A stretch of DNA of 38,833 bases. It comes from a virus. Location of the stretch: the IMG/VR virus record IMGVR_UViG_3300033233_000091, positions 1 through 38,833 of that record; one strand, given 5' to 3'. Under the pieces are notes generated by a model, which saw nothing but the letters and a program-made list of their open reading frames with translations, did not search any database and was not told the origin of the DNA. Below, piece after piece: positions 1-8,483 of the stretch. How positions within the stretch are numbered: the first letter of the stretch is position 1; each line of letters starts with the position of its first letter. Position numbers and translations under genes: made by a program.

Positions 1-120
1 CATTCATTCAATTGTAATAAAAGGTGCATAATACTTTGTCTCCATGGTAAACATTGCAGGCATAATCATTTCTGTGGCTCGGGAAAAATAAATATTTGCT
101 TTACTAATCCTTCTATTTGC
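1..120. repeat. Terminal direct repeat, left copy (assembly circle closure)
   Basis: Bases 1-120 match 38714-38833 base for base except at position 6 (A here, C in the right copy). Such end identity is what an assembler produces from a circular or circularly permuted genome. The mismatch changes a Gly codon (GGA, minus strand) to TGA and so cuts the primase-helicase gene at coordinate 4; I read it as an end-of-contig error. A genuine 120-bp terminal repeat is possible but less likely, because an essential gene spans it. Confidence 0.9.
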
Positions 121-2106
121 TAAATCATGAACTAATTGCCTCATATATTTGACATCTCTATCATCGTTAACAATAAAGTCATCACCAACAAAAGGTGTTC
201 TGAAATAAGGCAAGCGTCTATTCATATAAGCAACTGATATATCATCAGCATGTAGAGTAAAGAAATGGTCAGGTTTCCTAAAAAACAAATTATACAATCG
301 CAAAACAGATGTCTTACCGCAACCAGTTGAACCAATCAAAACAAAAATCGGGTTCATGCTAAAACAATCATACCGACGCAAATAAAAAATTGAAAATAAA
401 GCTACCCAACAAGCAAGTTTGAAAATAAAATATTCGTCAGGCAACTTGTATAAAATGTGATTGATTATCTGTTTAAATATTTGATAACTACCGCTTGTCT
501 CGGTATAGAAATTTGAAAACGGATGGTCTTCTAAAGAGGCAGTAATAAAATTTTTCAATCGTATGATAGGACGAGGTTCGGAATAATACTTAAACCCAAG
601 CATGTCAGGTTCAATAATTACAGGAATTTCTCGGTAGAAGAAAGTAAGAATATCTTTGTATCTTTTTTTATCTGAAACTGATAACATCTCGGCTTCCTTA
701 AAACCCTTCTCAAAACTCATTTGAACAATGAACTCATCGATTTGGTTTGACCCTGCTACTATTATTTTAGCTTTACTAACATTCTCCCCTTCAATTTTAT
801 TGATTGCAAACCATACAGGATAAAAGAACCTACAAACATACTTCAACTCTAATCCATCTGTTTGCTCATTCTTCTTGATAGGAATACGGCAAAAATACAT
901 CTTATCTACTACTTCAAACCCATCTGGTAAATGGAACGCTGGAAGTATCGGAAGAGTTGCTTTGTTAAATTTTGGGCATGTTTGCGGGCACCCAAATTCT
1001 CGATTAAATCGACGACACGACCAAAAAACTAACGGAAAATTCCTCTTAACAAACCAATCGAAAAACTTCTTCGTCTTCTCTCTTGCTTTGTCTGGTGGCT
1101 CTTTTTTGTATAGACTTGCATTATCTAAAAGCTCTTGTAAAACTTTTCCTCGCTCCTCTTCATTCTTAGCAAAATATTGATAAAGCAAATAATAATACCA
1201 TATGGCAATCTTCCATTCCGTAAAGCTATGTGTATCCCAAGAATTTAAGATGTTATTCAATACAGGGCAAAATGTCTCGGTATATTTCTTAACCGATTTG
1301 ACATCATACAAAGCATAGTATAAACTCGTTGAATAATCGTTTTCAAAATCTACTTTGTTATGTAAAATATTGGTCAGTTCTTCATCTGAGGATTTCTCAT
1401 CTATTGCAATGACTTTAGAATACAAATCCCAAAAACTTTCATACCATAAACCTTCATATACAACCAGTCCATCAGCTCGAGTATAAAACCCCTCTAAAGG
1501 TATCAACTTATCTAAATACACATGAGGTAACTCTTTCTCTATCAATTGCTTAATCTGATTAAAAAATGTAGACAAAAACATGTTAAAAGTTGAGAATAAA
1601 ACATTGTCTTCCTTAATCAAATACTTCTTACTAAGCCAAAGAAAATGATAGCCTTTTGTGGTTTTGATGACATAAGTTGGTGTGTAATTGTGTTTGTTTA
1701 GTATTTCAATAATTTGGTTGCAATCTTGCTCAGTTATATCATCAATATCTATGACCATTAAAAAGAATGTATCTTCAAGCGTTGACCTACTTGGATAATC
1801 TGTATAAAAACCTGTTGATATTCGAAGTTTAATGTTTCGTGGTTTTAGTTTCCGTTTGGTAAAGAAAGATAATAAATAATGCAAATAGTGATTGTATAAG
1901 ATTGGCTTAGGACCTTGGAAAACTTTTTTCTCACCGCTTGCTGTCTCCACAAATAAATAAACATTTGCATAATCTGATTGATACCTCTGGTATTGGTCAA
2001 ATATCTTAGCTAATAAAATGTTATTGTTTGCAAAAATCGTATCATGGAAATATTCTATCGTTTGACTTAATAATGCATCTGTGATTTCTTGAATTGGATT
2101 ATCCAT
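4..2106 (-). CDS. Primase-helicase, N-terminal 700 residues (gene continues across the join)
   Basis: Replication protein that would prime and unwind DNA at the fork. Residues 1-250 resemble an archaeo-eukaryotic-type primase: an acidic motif LMVIDIDD (about 117-123) and KGYHFLWL (151-158). Cysteines at 364, 373 and 377 may bind zinc. A helicase ATPase domain follows, with Walker A GSTGCGKTS (592-600) and Walker B VGDDFIV (640-646). Start: ATG at 2106 with GGAG about nine bases upstream. The stop at 4-6 is created by the A at position 6, which differs in the other copy of the terminal repeat. Reading through gives a protein of about 960 aa ending at 37937. Domain assignment is from motifs only; the helicase could be SF3 or another AAA+ type. 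Confidence 0.85.
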   Translation of the reverse strand: MDNPIQEITDALLSQTIEYFHDTIFANNNILLAKIFDQYQRYQSDYANVYLFVETASGEKKVFQGPKPILYNHYLHYLLSFFTKRKLKPRNIKLRISTGFYTDYPSRSTLEDTFFLMVIDIDDITEQDCNQIIEILNKHNYTPTYVIKTTKGYHFLWLSKKYLIKEDNVLFSTFNMFLSTFFNQIKQLIEKELPHVYLDKLIPLEGFYTRADGLVVYEGLWYESFWDLYSKVIAIDEKSSDEELTNILHNKVDFENDYSTSLYYALYDVKSVKKYTETFCPVLNNILNSWDTHSFTEWKIAIWYYYLLYQYFAKNEEERGKVLQELLDNASLYKKEPPDKAREKTKKFFDWFVKRNFPLVFWSCRRFNREFGCPQTCPKFNKATLPILPAFHLPDGFEVVDKMYFCRIPIKKNEQTDGLELKYVCRFFYPVWFAINKIEGENVSKAKIIVAGSNQIDEFIVQMSFEKGFKEAEMLSVSDKKRYKDILTFFYREIPVIIEPDMLGFKYYSEPRPIIRLKNFITASLEDHPFSNFYTETSGSYQIFKQIINHILYKLPDEYFIFKLACWVALFSIFYLRRYDCFSMNPIFVLIGSTGCGKTSVLRLYNLFFRKPDHFFTLHADDISVAYMNRRLPYFRTPFVGDDFIVNDDRDVKYMRQLVHDLANRRISKANIYFSRATEMIMPAMFTMETKYYAPFITIE

Positions 2107-2122
2107 AATAGAACTCCTTCAT

Positions 2123-2647
2123 TTACAATCTACAACAACCTGTATAATTATTAGAATTTTTCTTGTTTGTATCATTATAATTATTACCGCCACAAGTGTG
2201 ACAACCTATATCATCATAATCAATTGATTTTTTATTCAAATTACGCCATATTTGTTGTAACCAACCTTTTAACATTTTCCTCCAATTAACTTTTTTCACT
2301 AAAATAATCCAATAATCATAAAAATGATCAGTTTTAAAAAAAGTTATTAATTTCCCCTCTTCTTTTATTTCCCATTTATCCCACATCTTTCTTTCTTTTG
2401 CTGTAGGTCTTACTTGATACACTTCATATCTAATTTCTTTAATTTTATCCCCATTAAGTTTTAATTTCACTTTTTCTTTGCTTTTCGCACAAAAATGATT
2501 ACTTTTATAAATAAATACTTCTTGTGGTATTTTACCAAAACAATTTTGAAAAGCTTCAATACATTCCCGCCGTTTTTTTTCATACAAATCATCTTCTTGT
2601 TGTTGATTTCCTAAATAAATTTGCTGAATTAAAACTTCATTCATCAT
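2123..2647 (-). CDS. Hypothetical protein with Cys/Asn-rich tail
   Basis: 174 aa, function not recognised. The body is basic and charged, and the last 30 residues change character: Asn-rich, with the cysteine motif CHTCGG and a CC pair near the end, which could bind metal or simply be a disordered tail. It overlaps the helicase gene upstream by 11 bases and sits 16 bases before the primase-helicase, so it belongs to the replication operon. Two adjacent ATG codons (2647, 2644) follow an AGGGGGTG site; either could start it. Confidence 0.7.
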   Translation of the reverse strand: MMNEVLIQQIYLGNQQQEDDLYEKKRRECIEAFQNCFGKIPQEVFIYKSNHFCAKSKEKVKLKLNGDKIKEIRYEVYQVRPTAKERKMWDKWEIKEEGKLITFFKTDHFYDYWIILVKKVNWRKMLKGWLQQIWRNLNKKSIDYDDIGCHTCGGNNYNDTNKKNSNNYTGCCRL

Positions 2648-3800
2648 TTAAGCACCCCCTCTTTTTCAATTCTTCAAGCACATCCCCCTTTCGCTTAAGT
2701 ATCTTCCAAACTTTAGGGTCAATTCCCTTTTTATCAATCAATCTTTGCAAATAAACTTTATCCTCTTGCCCATACCGCCAAACCCTACTCAATGCCTGCT
2801 CATATACCCGCCATGCTAAAGGGAGACAAAGAAAGATAATATTCTTATACCTTGTTAAATTAATTCCTTCTGAGATACAGTAGGTTGCTAAGATAGGTTT
2901 CTCTCCTTCCTTCAATGCATCTTCTAAATCCCTCTTGTCTTGCCCCGTCAAAAAATAAACATTCTTCCTACTAAGCTTCTTTACTATATGTTGCAATGGC
3001 TCAATAAAATAACTAAACACTACAGTCTGTGGGTTATCATTTATAAAATCAATTACATAATCAATCTTATCTTTCAATAAAGCACTCTTCCTATACTCAT
3101 ACATAAATGCTTGTAAGATGTTGTCTCCATCAATTTGTTTATCCTTTTGTTCAATTAAATATCGCTCTGACGAAAAATATTTGTCATCATCTATCAAACT
3201 GGGTAATTCAACAATGTCTGCCCGCCTTACAAAATCAACATATGGTAAAACATACCGCTCAATAAATTTGTCCTTTATCCCAGGTAAAAAATCAATAATG
3301 TAGTAAAACATCCCATCAATTCGAAAAAATGAATTCTTGTATTGAGTAAATGATAATTGATTAAACGGATGGTCTGGTCGTAAAATTCTTAATTGACTAT
3401 AGTAATCTTCAGGTTTTTCAAACGGTGTTCCGCTTAACATAACTTTATATGTCTTTGTAAATACTTTCATAACAAGCTTTGTAATCTGGGCTCGGATACT
3501 TTTTAACTTATGTGCCTCATCAAAAATAATCAAATTCCAAAACGCTTTCTTCAATATCTTAGGATAATGCAACCGAAAACTATCATAACTCACAATCTCA
3601 AAATTATTTAACTTTATACCCCACTTCTCAATTTCTTGATACCAGACCTGCTTAACTGATGCTGGGCACATAATAAGCACATTCCGAAAATTCTCAGCTA
3701 TCTTCAACGCCGTTAAAGTTTTCCCAGTTCCTGTTTCCCAAGCTAAATAAGAATACCCTTCGAACTTTTCTACAGCTCTTTGTTGATGCGGTAATAACAT
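2637..3800 (-). CDS. SNF2/DEAD-type superfamily 2 helicase
   Basis: 387-aa DNA-dependent ATPase with all core SF2 motifs visible: motif I ETGTGKT (22-28), motif II DEAH (94-97), motif III SGTP (123-126) and motif VI QALSRVWRYGQ near the C-terminus. The last is typical of the SNF2 branch. Compact phage proteins of this family usually act in replication or recombination, for example fork or branch remodelling. Its start lies 2 bases after the stop of the 65-aa gene upstream. No accessory domains are seen, so the exact substrate is open. Confidence 0.88.
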   Translation of the reverse strand: MLLPHQQRAVEKFEGYSYLAWETGTGKTLTALKIAENFRNVLIMCPASVKQVWYQEIEKWGIKLNNFEIVSYDSFRLHYPKILKKAFWNLIIFDEAHKLKSIRAQITKLVMKVFTKTYKVMLSGTPFEKPEDYYSQLRILRPDHPFNQLSFTQYKNSFFRIDGMFYYIIDFLPGIKDKFIERYVLPYVDFVRRADIVELPSLIDDDKYFSSERYLIEQKDKQIDGDNILQAFMYEYRKSALLKDKIDYVIDFINDNPQTVVFSYFIEPLQHIVKKLSRKNVYFLTGQDKRDLEDALKEGEKPILATYCISEGINLTRYKNIIFLCLPLAWRVYEQALSRVWRYGQEDKVYLQRLIDKKGIDPKVWKILKRKGDVLEELKKRGCLNDE

Positions 3801-3802
3801 TA

Positions 3803-4000
3803 CTAATCGCCTTTCATGTCCTCAAGTAAATCATATAACTCTTCAGCAAGCTGTTCTAAATCTAACTTCCCTGTCTCTTCATATCCTTCAAAATGCTCAC
3901 ATATCTTACAATATGCACTAACTAACCATTCATTCAATTTTTTCTTACTCAAATCCTCAGTCGCTTGGTCTAATAAATCAGCTATTATTACACTAAACAT
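3803..4000 (-). CDS. Small acidic hypothetical protein
   Basis: 65 aa, strongly acidic, apparently all-helical (many Leu, Glu and Asp residues in heptad-like spacing). It starts after a GGAGGG site and lies 2 bases before the SNF2 helicase and 9 bases after the nuclease, so it is co-transcribed with both. Not recognised. A small helical cofactor of one of the neighbouring enzymes is a guess from position only. Confidence 0.7.
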   Translation of the reverse strand: MFSVIIADLLDQATEDLSKKKLNEWLVSAYCKICEHFEGYEETGKLDLEQLAEELYDLLEDMKGD

Positions 4001-4009
4001 TCCACCCTC

Positions 4010-4900
4010 CTATAAGAAAATTCTCTTTATAGGCTTATATTCAACATATTGTTTCTTAATTTCCTCAGGTATATTGTAAAAGGCTCGTTGATATTCTGTG
4101 ATTTTAATAATTTTATCACCAATCTTATAAGTCCCTGCATCCCAGTCCTTCAATTCTTCTTTCAATTCTTTTTCTAACTGCTCATACTGTTTAAGTTTCG
4201 CTTTGATGGCGTAATAAATTTCAAGTTTCTTCATAAAATCAGGGCTTACTTCTACCGTTCTAACGGTGGCTTTCGCATCTTCAGGATAACATTGACTATA
4301 AAATGGGCAAGCTCGGCATAAATCATATTGCTCAATTGCCTTGGGTAAAGTCCCTTTTTGAAGATGTTCTTTAACATGGATAGCTCTTTCAATTATCTCT
4401 TCAATAACCGCTTGGTCTTTCTCTACATCAAAGAAATGATCCTCTCCAGTCCTTCTATCAATTACATAGAATACTCCATGCTCTCTTTTAAGCAATAAAA
4501 TGTAAGCTTGCATCTGGTAATAATACTTTTTTGTCAACTGATTATCATACAAACCAAAACTATCAAGAACCTGTTCATTTGCCGTGCTCTTTATCTCTAT
4601 GAAATCCCCACTTTCTAATACAATATCTACAACCCCCTTCATATCAAGCTCCTCATCTATCACGGGTAATTGGTAAGCCTTAACGGGGACTACCTTTAAC
4701 AACCGCTTCAATGCGACTTCTTCAAATTCATTTCCCACATCAAAAAATTTCTTAGCTTGTTTAACTGGTAATGGTGTCTGCCGTAAAAGAACTAATCTTC
4801 TTTCACAAGGATGCCATAACTCTGTTGGTGGAGTATGCTTTGGACAATAAGTTTCTTGGTCTTGTAAATTAATAAGCTGTTTCAATTCCTGTGCTTTCAT
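4010..4900 (-). CDS. Cas4/RecB-like PD-(D/E)XK exonuclease with predicted Fe-S cluster
   Basis: 296 aa. The PD-(D/E)XK nuclease core is visible: acidic residues in GNEFEE (about 56-61), D92 in GVVDIVLE, E102-x-K104 in FIEIKST, and the QMQAY helix motif (129-133). One cysteine before the core (C32, PCERRL) and three after it (C195, C198, C204 in CRACPFYSQC) match the 4Fe-4S arrangement of Cas4, AddB and related exonucleases. There are no CRISPR genes nearby. Next to a candidate single-strand annealing protein it probably supplies end resection for phage recombination. Start ATG 4900 follows AAGGAGG. Distal residues form a charged coiled coil. Confidence 0.87.
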   Translation of the reverse strand: MKAQELKQLINLQDQETYCPKHTPPTELWHPCERRLVLLRQTPLPVKQAKKFFDVGNEFEEVALKRLLKVVPVKAYQLPVIDEELDMKGVVDIVLESGDFIEIKSTANEQVLDSFGLYDNQLTKKYYYQMQAYILLLKREHGVFYVIDRRTGEDHFFDVEKDQAVIEEIIERAIHVKEHLQKGTLPKAIEQYDLCRACPFYSQCYPEDAKATVRTVEVSPDFMKKLEIYYAIKAKLKQYEQLEKELKEELKDWDAGTYKIGDKIIKITEYQRAFYNIPEEIKKQYVEYKPIKRIFL

Positions 4901-5375
4901 CCTTAGCCTCCTTTATAATTTTTGAATCATATACCAATTGATATAACATTGGCTCAACATCTTTTTGAACATAAGGACCAAACGGAGTAAAATAAACTTG
5001 AATACCACGATAAGTCAATCTTTTAATCAATGACCCCGCAAGACGCCTCTGAACCAATTTTGGTAAAAAACTTGCTTTTTCCTTAACCCAATCCTTAATG
5101 AACAAATACCTTTGCTTCAAATACTTATACTTCCAAATATTATACCACCATAAAAGTTCACTATTACTCCAATTCTTTACCTCATCCTCTAAATACTCTC
5201 TCCACTCATCCCAGTCCAAATAAACAATCCCTTTCATCCGCAACATCTCAGCTCGTGGAACTTTCAAAGCAATAAAACACCCACATCCATAATATTGATA
5301 CCCTAACAAATATCCTATTTCTAATGCTTTCTTTCTTACATCAATCCAAGACCTACAACCAATCCGTGAATACAT
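4869..5375 (-). CDS. Hypothetical protein between nuclease and annealing protein
   Basis: 168 aa, basic and rich in Trp and Tyr, not recognised. The N-terminus carries cysteines in a YYGCGCF stretch. The gene overlaps the nuclease by 32 bases, and its ATG overlaps the stop of the upstream gene, so translation is coupled on both sides. Its place between a nuclease and a candidate annealing protein suggests a DNA-binding or mediator role in recombination, which is inference from context. Confidence 0.72.
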   Translation of the reverse strand: MYSRIGCRSWIDVRKKALEIGYLLGYQYYGCGCFIALKVPRAEMLRMKGIVYLDWDEWREYLEDEVKNWSNSELLWWYNIWKYKYLKQRYLFIKDWVKEKASFLPKLVQRRLAGSLIKRLTYRGIQVYFTPFGPYVQKDVEPMLYQLVYDSKIIKEAKDESTGIETAY

Positions 5376-5842
5376 TACTTCATTACCTCTTCAATTGTCT
5401 TATTCGGTTGCTTATCAAACAATTCCTTTATCACTGTATTTATCACCGCCCCTAAGCATACCTCTGTCGCTCTCTTCATCGCTCTGGTCTCTGCTTTAGT
5501 CAATAAATTATGTAAATTATCAATTCCCTTAAGTTCAGCCCGCTCACAAACTCCTACTCCTTCACCTCGTCTTACAATACCATTTGGAAATACAACCTCA
5601 AGCTCTACTCGAACTAAGGCATAATCTTCTGTTATTTCTCTTTCAATAATCCTAAAATTATACCCAACAGGCAAACTGCTTAACAGGTTAAGAATTCCAT
5701 CCCGCTTTATCTCAATAATATCACCAACTTTCGTCTTAATCCTTGCAAAATCAGTTGGTTTGAGCACCTGCTTAGCAACCTGAACAATCTTTTCTGCTGT
5801 CGCAAGCTCTTTTCTGTCTTCAATTATTTGAACATCAGTCAT
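5375..5842 (-). CDS. Probable Rad52-superfamily single-strand annealing protein
   Basis: 155 aa. A beta-rich middle (about 60-98) followed by a helix with KAETRAMKRA (116-125) resembles the Rad52/Sak/DdrA group, in which a similar K-A-E-T-x-A-x-K-R-A helix is characteristic. These proteins bind single-stranded DNA and anneal complementary strands, and phages often pair them with an exonuclease such as the one encoded two genes downstream. The assignment rests on this motif and context, so an ERF-like or other ssDNA-binding protein remains possible. Start ATG 5842 after AAGGAGGA. Confidence 0.6.
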   Translation of the reverse strand: MTDVQIIEDRKELATAEKIVQVAKQVLKPTDFARIKTKVGDIIEIKRDGILNLLSSLPVGYNFRIIEREITEDYALVRVELEVVFPNGIVRRGEGVGVCERAELKGIDNLHNLLTKAETRAMKRATEVCLGAVINTVIKELFDKQPNKTIEEVMK

Positions 5843-6206
5843 TGCATTCCTCCTTTTTGATTTTTTCTAAACATTTGTCAAGCTCAGCTAATAATTCTTC
5901 CTTAGTCAATTTTTTCGATATCACATAATATTCAATCGCCTCACTTAACAACGCCCCTACCGCATTCTCTTCTCTTATCTTTAATTCCCATCTCGTATCA
6001 TCATAGAACAAATAACTTTTAGCCAATTCCGAACCATACACCGCTTCTAAAAACAAACATGTCTTATAAACCCGCTCCCACCCAAACCTATCATCACAAT
6101 CAATAACTGCATAGAACTTCAAAAATCTCTCCTTCCATTTTTTCACAATTTCCTCAAAATCATTATGCTCTACAACATCATACAAAGTCCTCAATTCATT
6201 AAACAT
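5835..6206 (-). CDS. Hypothetical protein, early operon
   Basis: 123 aa, mixed charge, Trp/Tyr-containing, helical in appearance, not recognised. An in-frame ATG exists at 6221, but the start at 6206 is better placed: GAGGAGGGT lies just upstream, and the longer version would put that site inside the coding region. It overlaps the next gene by 8 bases and the end of the ribbon-helix-helix gene by 8 bases, so it is translationally coupled in the recombination operon. Confidence 0.7.
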   Translation of the reverse strand: MFNELRTLYDVVEHNDFEEIVKKWKERFLKFYAVIDCDDRFGWERVYKTCLFLEAVYGSELAKSYLFYDDTRWELKIREENAVGALLSEAIEYYVISKKLTKEELLAELDKCLEKIKKEECND

Positions 6207-6537
6207 TTTTACCCTCCTCATTTATTATTTCCCAAATCGCTTCCTTAATCAAATCTGCAACCGAACGACCAGTCAATTCACTAATCTTAAGCATTTGTTT
6301 ATAAAGCTCTCTATCCACAGATGAACCAAGCCGTAAAACTTTAGCCTTCCGTTGCCATAATGCATTAACCCCAGTAATCTCATTAGTCAAATATGGTGAA
6401 TATTTCTCATATGCTTTATCCATCGCCTCATCAATTAAATCTGCTATTGACCAGCCAGTTTTACCTAAAAATTGAGCTATCCGTTGCTGAAGTGCTTCAC
6501 TTAACCTAAAAACAAAATTCCTTCTATCTTTCAACAT
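6199..6537 (-). CDS. Tandem ribbon-helix-helix DNA-binding protein
   Basis: 112 aa made of two similar halves. Residues about 5-45 (strand NFVFRLS, then helices with GWSIADLIDEAMDKAYE) and about 66-108 (strand KVLRLGS, then GRSVADLIKEAIWEI) each look like one ribbon-helix-helix unit of the CopG/Arc class. Joined in one chain they could form a dimer-like fold from a single polypeptide. Such proteins bind short palindromes, so this is the best visible candidate for reading the dyads at 12.3-13.2 kb. It follows a perfect AAGGAGGT site and heads the recombination genes, just downstream of the purine-rich gene-free tract. Confidence 0.7.
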   Translation of the reverse strand: MLKDRRNFVFRLSEALQQRIAQFLGKTGWSIADLIDEAMDKAYEKYSPYLTNEITGVNALWQRKAKVLRLGSSVDRELYKQMLKISELTGRSVADLIKEAIWEIINEEGKNV

Positions 6538-7102
6538 ACGCTACCTCCTTTATTAAGTTTATTTGCTTTTCCTTTCAACACAGCTTCTCTCCGCTTCTTA
6601 TCGGGTATAGTCAATTCTTTTCCTACTCCAATCGCCTCATTTTAAGTCAGTTCTTTGCCCTTTCAACTCGTCTCCCATCGAAACGGGTTATTTCCTGTTC
6701 TGTTCAGATTACTTCTATTCTATACCCTTTCCAGTCCCTTCCAATCATCTCAAATCCTCTTCGCCTCTCTTCCAGTCAAATCAAATTCCAATCAACTCAA
6801 CCCCTCTCAATTCCAACTCGTCTCCTTCCCTATCCTAACATCTCCTTACCCCTTCTTTTCTTATCACATTGCCTCCAGTCCTTTCCCCTTCTGGTCCTCT
6901 CCCCTCGCATCCATATTTCAAAACGGATCCAATCAGATCCAAGTCTAGTCAACTCGTGACACCTCTTTTCTTATCCGTTTCTACTCAGTGCCCCTCGAGG
7001 CGTTTCCCTCTTCAGATCAGCTCATTTCCATTCAAATCCATAAGATCATTTCAAATCAGTTCGACTAATTTCCCTTTCGCATCACCTCCTTTCTTCTCCT
7101 TC
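6538..7102 (-). other. Gene-free purine-rich tract (minus strand) between two operon genes
   Basis: 565 bases with no usable ORF on the transcribed minus strand; the ATG after AGGAGGTGAT at 7081-7090 meets a stop after five codons. In 6721-6900 I count 137 pyrimidines of 180 on the plus strand, so the minus-strand RNA would be about 76% purine. Short words recur: CAACTCGTCTCC at 6664 and 6814 (exactly 150 bases apart), CTTTTCTTATC near 6854 and 6965, and several CCAGTC. On the minus strand many of the purine runs resemble ribosome-binding sites. Function unknown; see findings. Confidence 0.75.
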
Positions 7103-7852
7103 TTATTTCTTTTTTACCGATATAACTTTTTTCTTTACACCATCAATTAACCTCTCAAACTCCACAACCTTAAACCGCCCATACTTTGCCCCTCTCCAAC
7201 TGCTTTTACCCCACATCTCCCCTTTTTCAAAAATCTCTAATATTTGCTTATATGTCAATTTTCCACCATAAACCTTCACAATAAACTCCTGTTCCAATGG
7301 TAAATCAAGCATCTCCGACCAAACTATCGTAACAATATATTGACCATATGTCCAACTCCTTAATGACCTCGATAACAAACCATCAGGCTCTTTAATCAGC
7401 TGTCCATTCCTTTGATAAGGTATCAGAAAATCTTTCTTATAATCACCCGTTTCTTCAACTGGACAAATATCTACATATCTGGATATTTGATTTTTCAATG
7501 AGTTCTGAAAATAATGCAATGCAACTTCCTTCATAAAACCTTTAATTTGATAATGGTAATCTGCTAAGTAACCCTCAGGAGTTCTTACAAAAACTTGCAA
7601 CCTACTCTTTTGTTCCTCTTCACTAATTCTCAACTCTTCCTTTGCCTGAAGATCCGCTTTAATACGCTCTATCTCCTTTTCTATCAACTGCTTTTCCTCT
7701 TCGTTCTTTGTCTTCTTTAGTTTCTTCTCAAGCTTCTCAAGCTCTTTCTCTGCCTTTTTTACAATATATTGCTGGGCTAAATCGCTTGCTGGGTTCAATG
7801 CTAAAACTGGAGTTAAATAACTAATCTTTACATAAAACTTGTCAATCTGCAT
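7103..7852 (-). CDS. Conserved phage-type protein with QIKGF motif, function unknown
   Basis: 249 aa. Residues about 26-84 form a very charged coiled coil, followed by a globular part with DYHYQIKGFMKEVA (about 98-111) and a Gly/Arg-rich end (WGKSSWRGAKYGRF). I recall phage proteins of unknown function, often encoded with recombination genes, that share the YQIKGF motif and a similar end; I cannot name the family or its activity. Start ATG 7852 after AAGGAGGTG. The purine-rich gene-free tract begins directly after its stop. Confidence 0.7.
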   Translation of the reverse strand: MQIDKFYVKISYLTPVLALNPASDLAQQYIVKKAEKELEKLEKKLKKTKNEEEKQLIEKEIERIKADLQAKEELRISEEEQKSRLQVFVRTPEGYLADYHYQIKGFMKEVALHYFQNSLKNQISRYVDICPVEETGDYKKDFLIPYQRNGQLIKEPDGLLSRSLRSWTYGQYIVTIVWSEMLDLPLEQEFIVKVYGGKLTYKQILEIFEKGEMWGKSSWRGAKYGRFKVVEFERLIDGVKKKVISVKKK

Positions 7853-7864
7853 AGCACACCTCCT

Positions 7865-8086
7865 TTATGAAGTTTTATCTAGTTTTTGAAGCAATTCAAA
7901 AGGATTTCCTAAAAATGATATATTTTCACAAATAAAAACTAACTCTTTTACTTCAGCTAAATTTGAAAGAATTAATCCATACTTCTGTGCATTATCCCAT
8001 TTGTTATAAATCTTAACAGTTCCATCGTTATCAAAATGAACCACAAAATTAGGTGTCTGGACATATTTAATTTTAATCTTATCCAT
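7865..8086 (-). CDS. Small hypothetical protein
   Basis: 73 aa, not recognised. The first half reads as alternating beta strands (FVVHFDNDGTVKIYN), the second as a helix. It starts after a GGGGTGGGG site and sits 12 bases before the next gene, within the same leftward operon. Single-copy in the window, no motif seen. Confidence 0.65.
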   Translation of the reverse strand: MDKIKIKYVQTPNFVVHFDNDGTVKIYNKWDNAQKYGLILSNLAEVKELVFICENISFLGNPFELLQKLDKTS

Positions 8087-8096
8087 TCCCCACCCC

Positions 8097-8483
8097 TTAG
8101 TTTTTTGTTATTATCTCTACCAAGGCTTTATATTGCCCAAGTCTTTTTGCCCAAGTATAACAATTAACCATCGTTCCTATGGTCTTTGAAAATTGCCAAT
8201 CCAAATCATACCCCACATCTGTGCCCTCTTCTAACAATCTAAACGCCACTTCAATAACCGATTTCCCCTCAACAGTAGGACTAATTTCTTCATCATCGCT
8301 CAACTCATCACTACTTACCCTCTTACTCGCTTTCAATGTAAAATCATCTGTCCATATTAACAAATCTGGCTTAAACCCAAATATTTCCTCAAACTTCTGC
8401 ATAAGTTCTTTTTTTCTTTCTTCTTCTTTTACTGCATTTTTTGTTTTATCAATCATTTGCTTTGCTACCTCTACCGCTTTCAT
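8097..8483 (-). CDS. Hypothetical protein, early operon
   Basis: 128 aa, acidic, not recognised. The N-terminal 35 residues look like a charged helix, followed by an Asp/Ser/Glu-rich stretch (SSDELSDDEE) that is probably disordered. It starts with ATG 8483 behind AGGAGGGG and overlaps the end of the 75-aa gene by 35 bases. Confidence 0.65.
   Translation of the reverse strand: MKAVEVAKQMIDKTKNAVKEEERKKELMQKFEEIFGFKPDLLIWTDDFTLKASKRVSSDELSDDEEISPTVEGKSVIEVAFRLLEEGTDVGYDLDWQFSKTIGTMVNCYTWAKRLGQYKALVEIITKN

Noticed and set aside
6655-7150. Rightward ORFs of 97 and 93 codons in the pyrimidine-rich tract
   Set aside because: Low-complexity Ser/Pro/Phe-rich frames produced by the composition, against the transcription direction of the region, with no ribosome sites.
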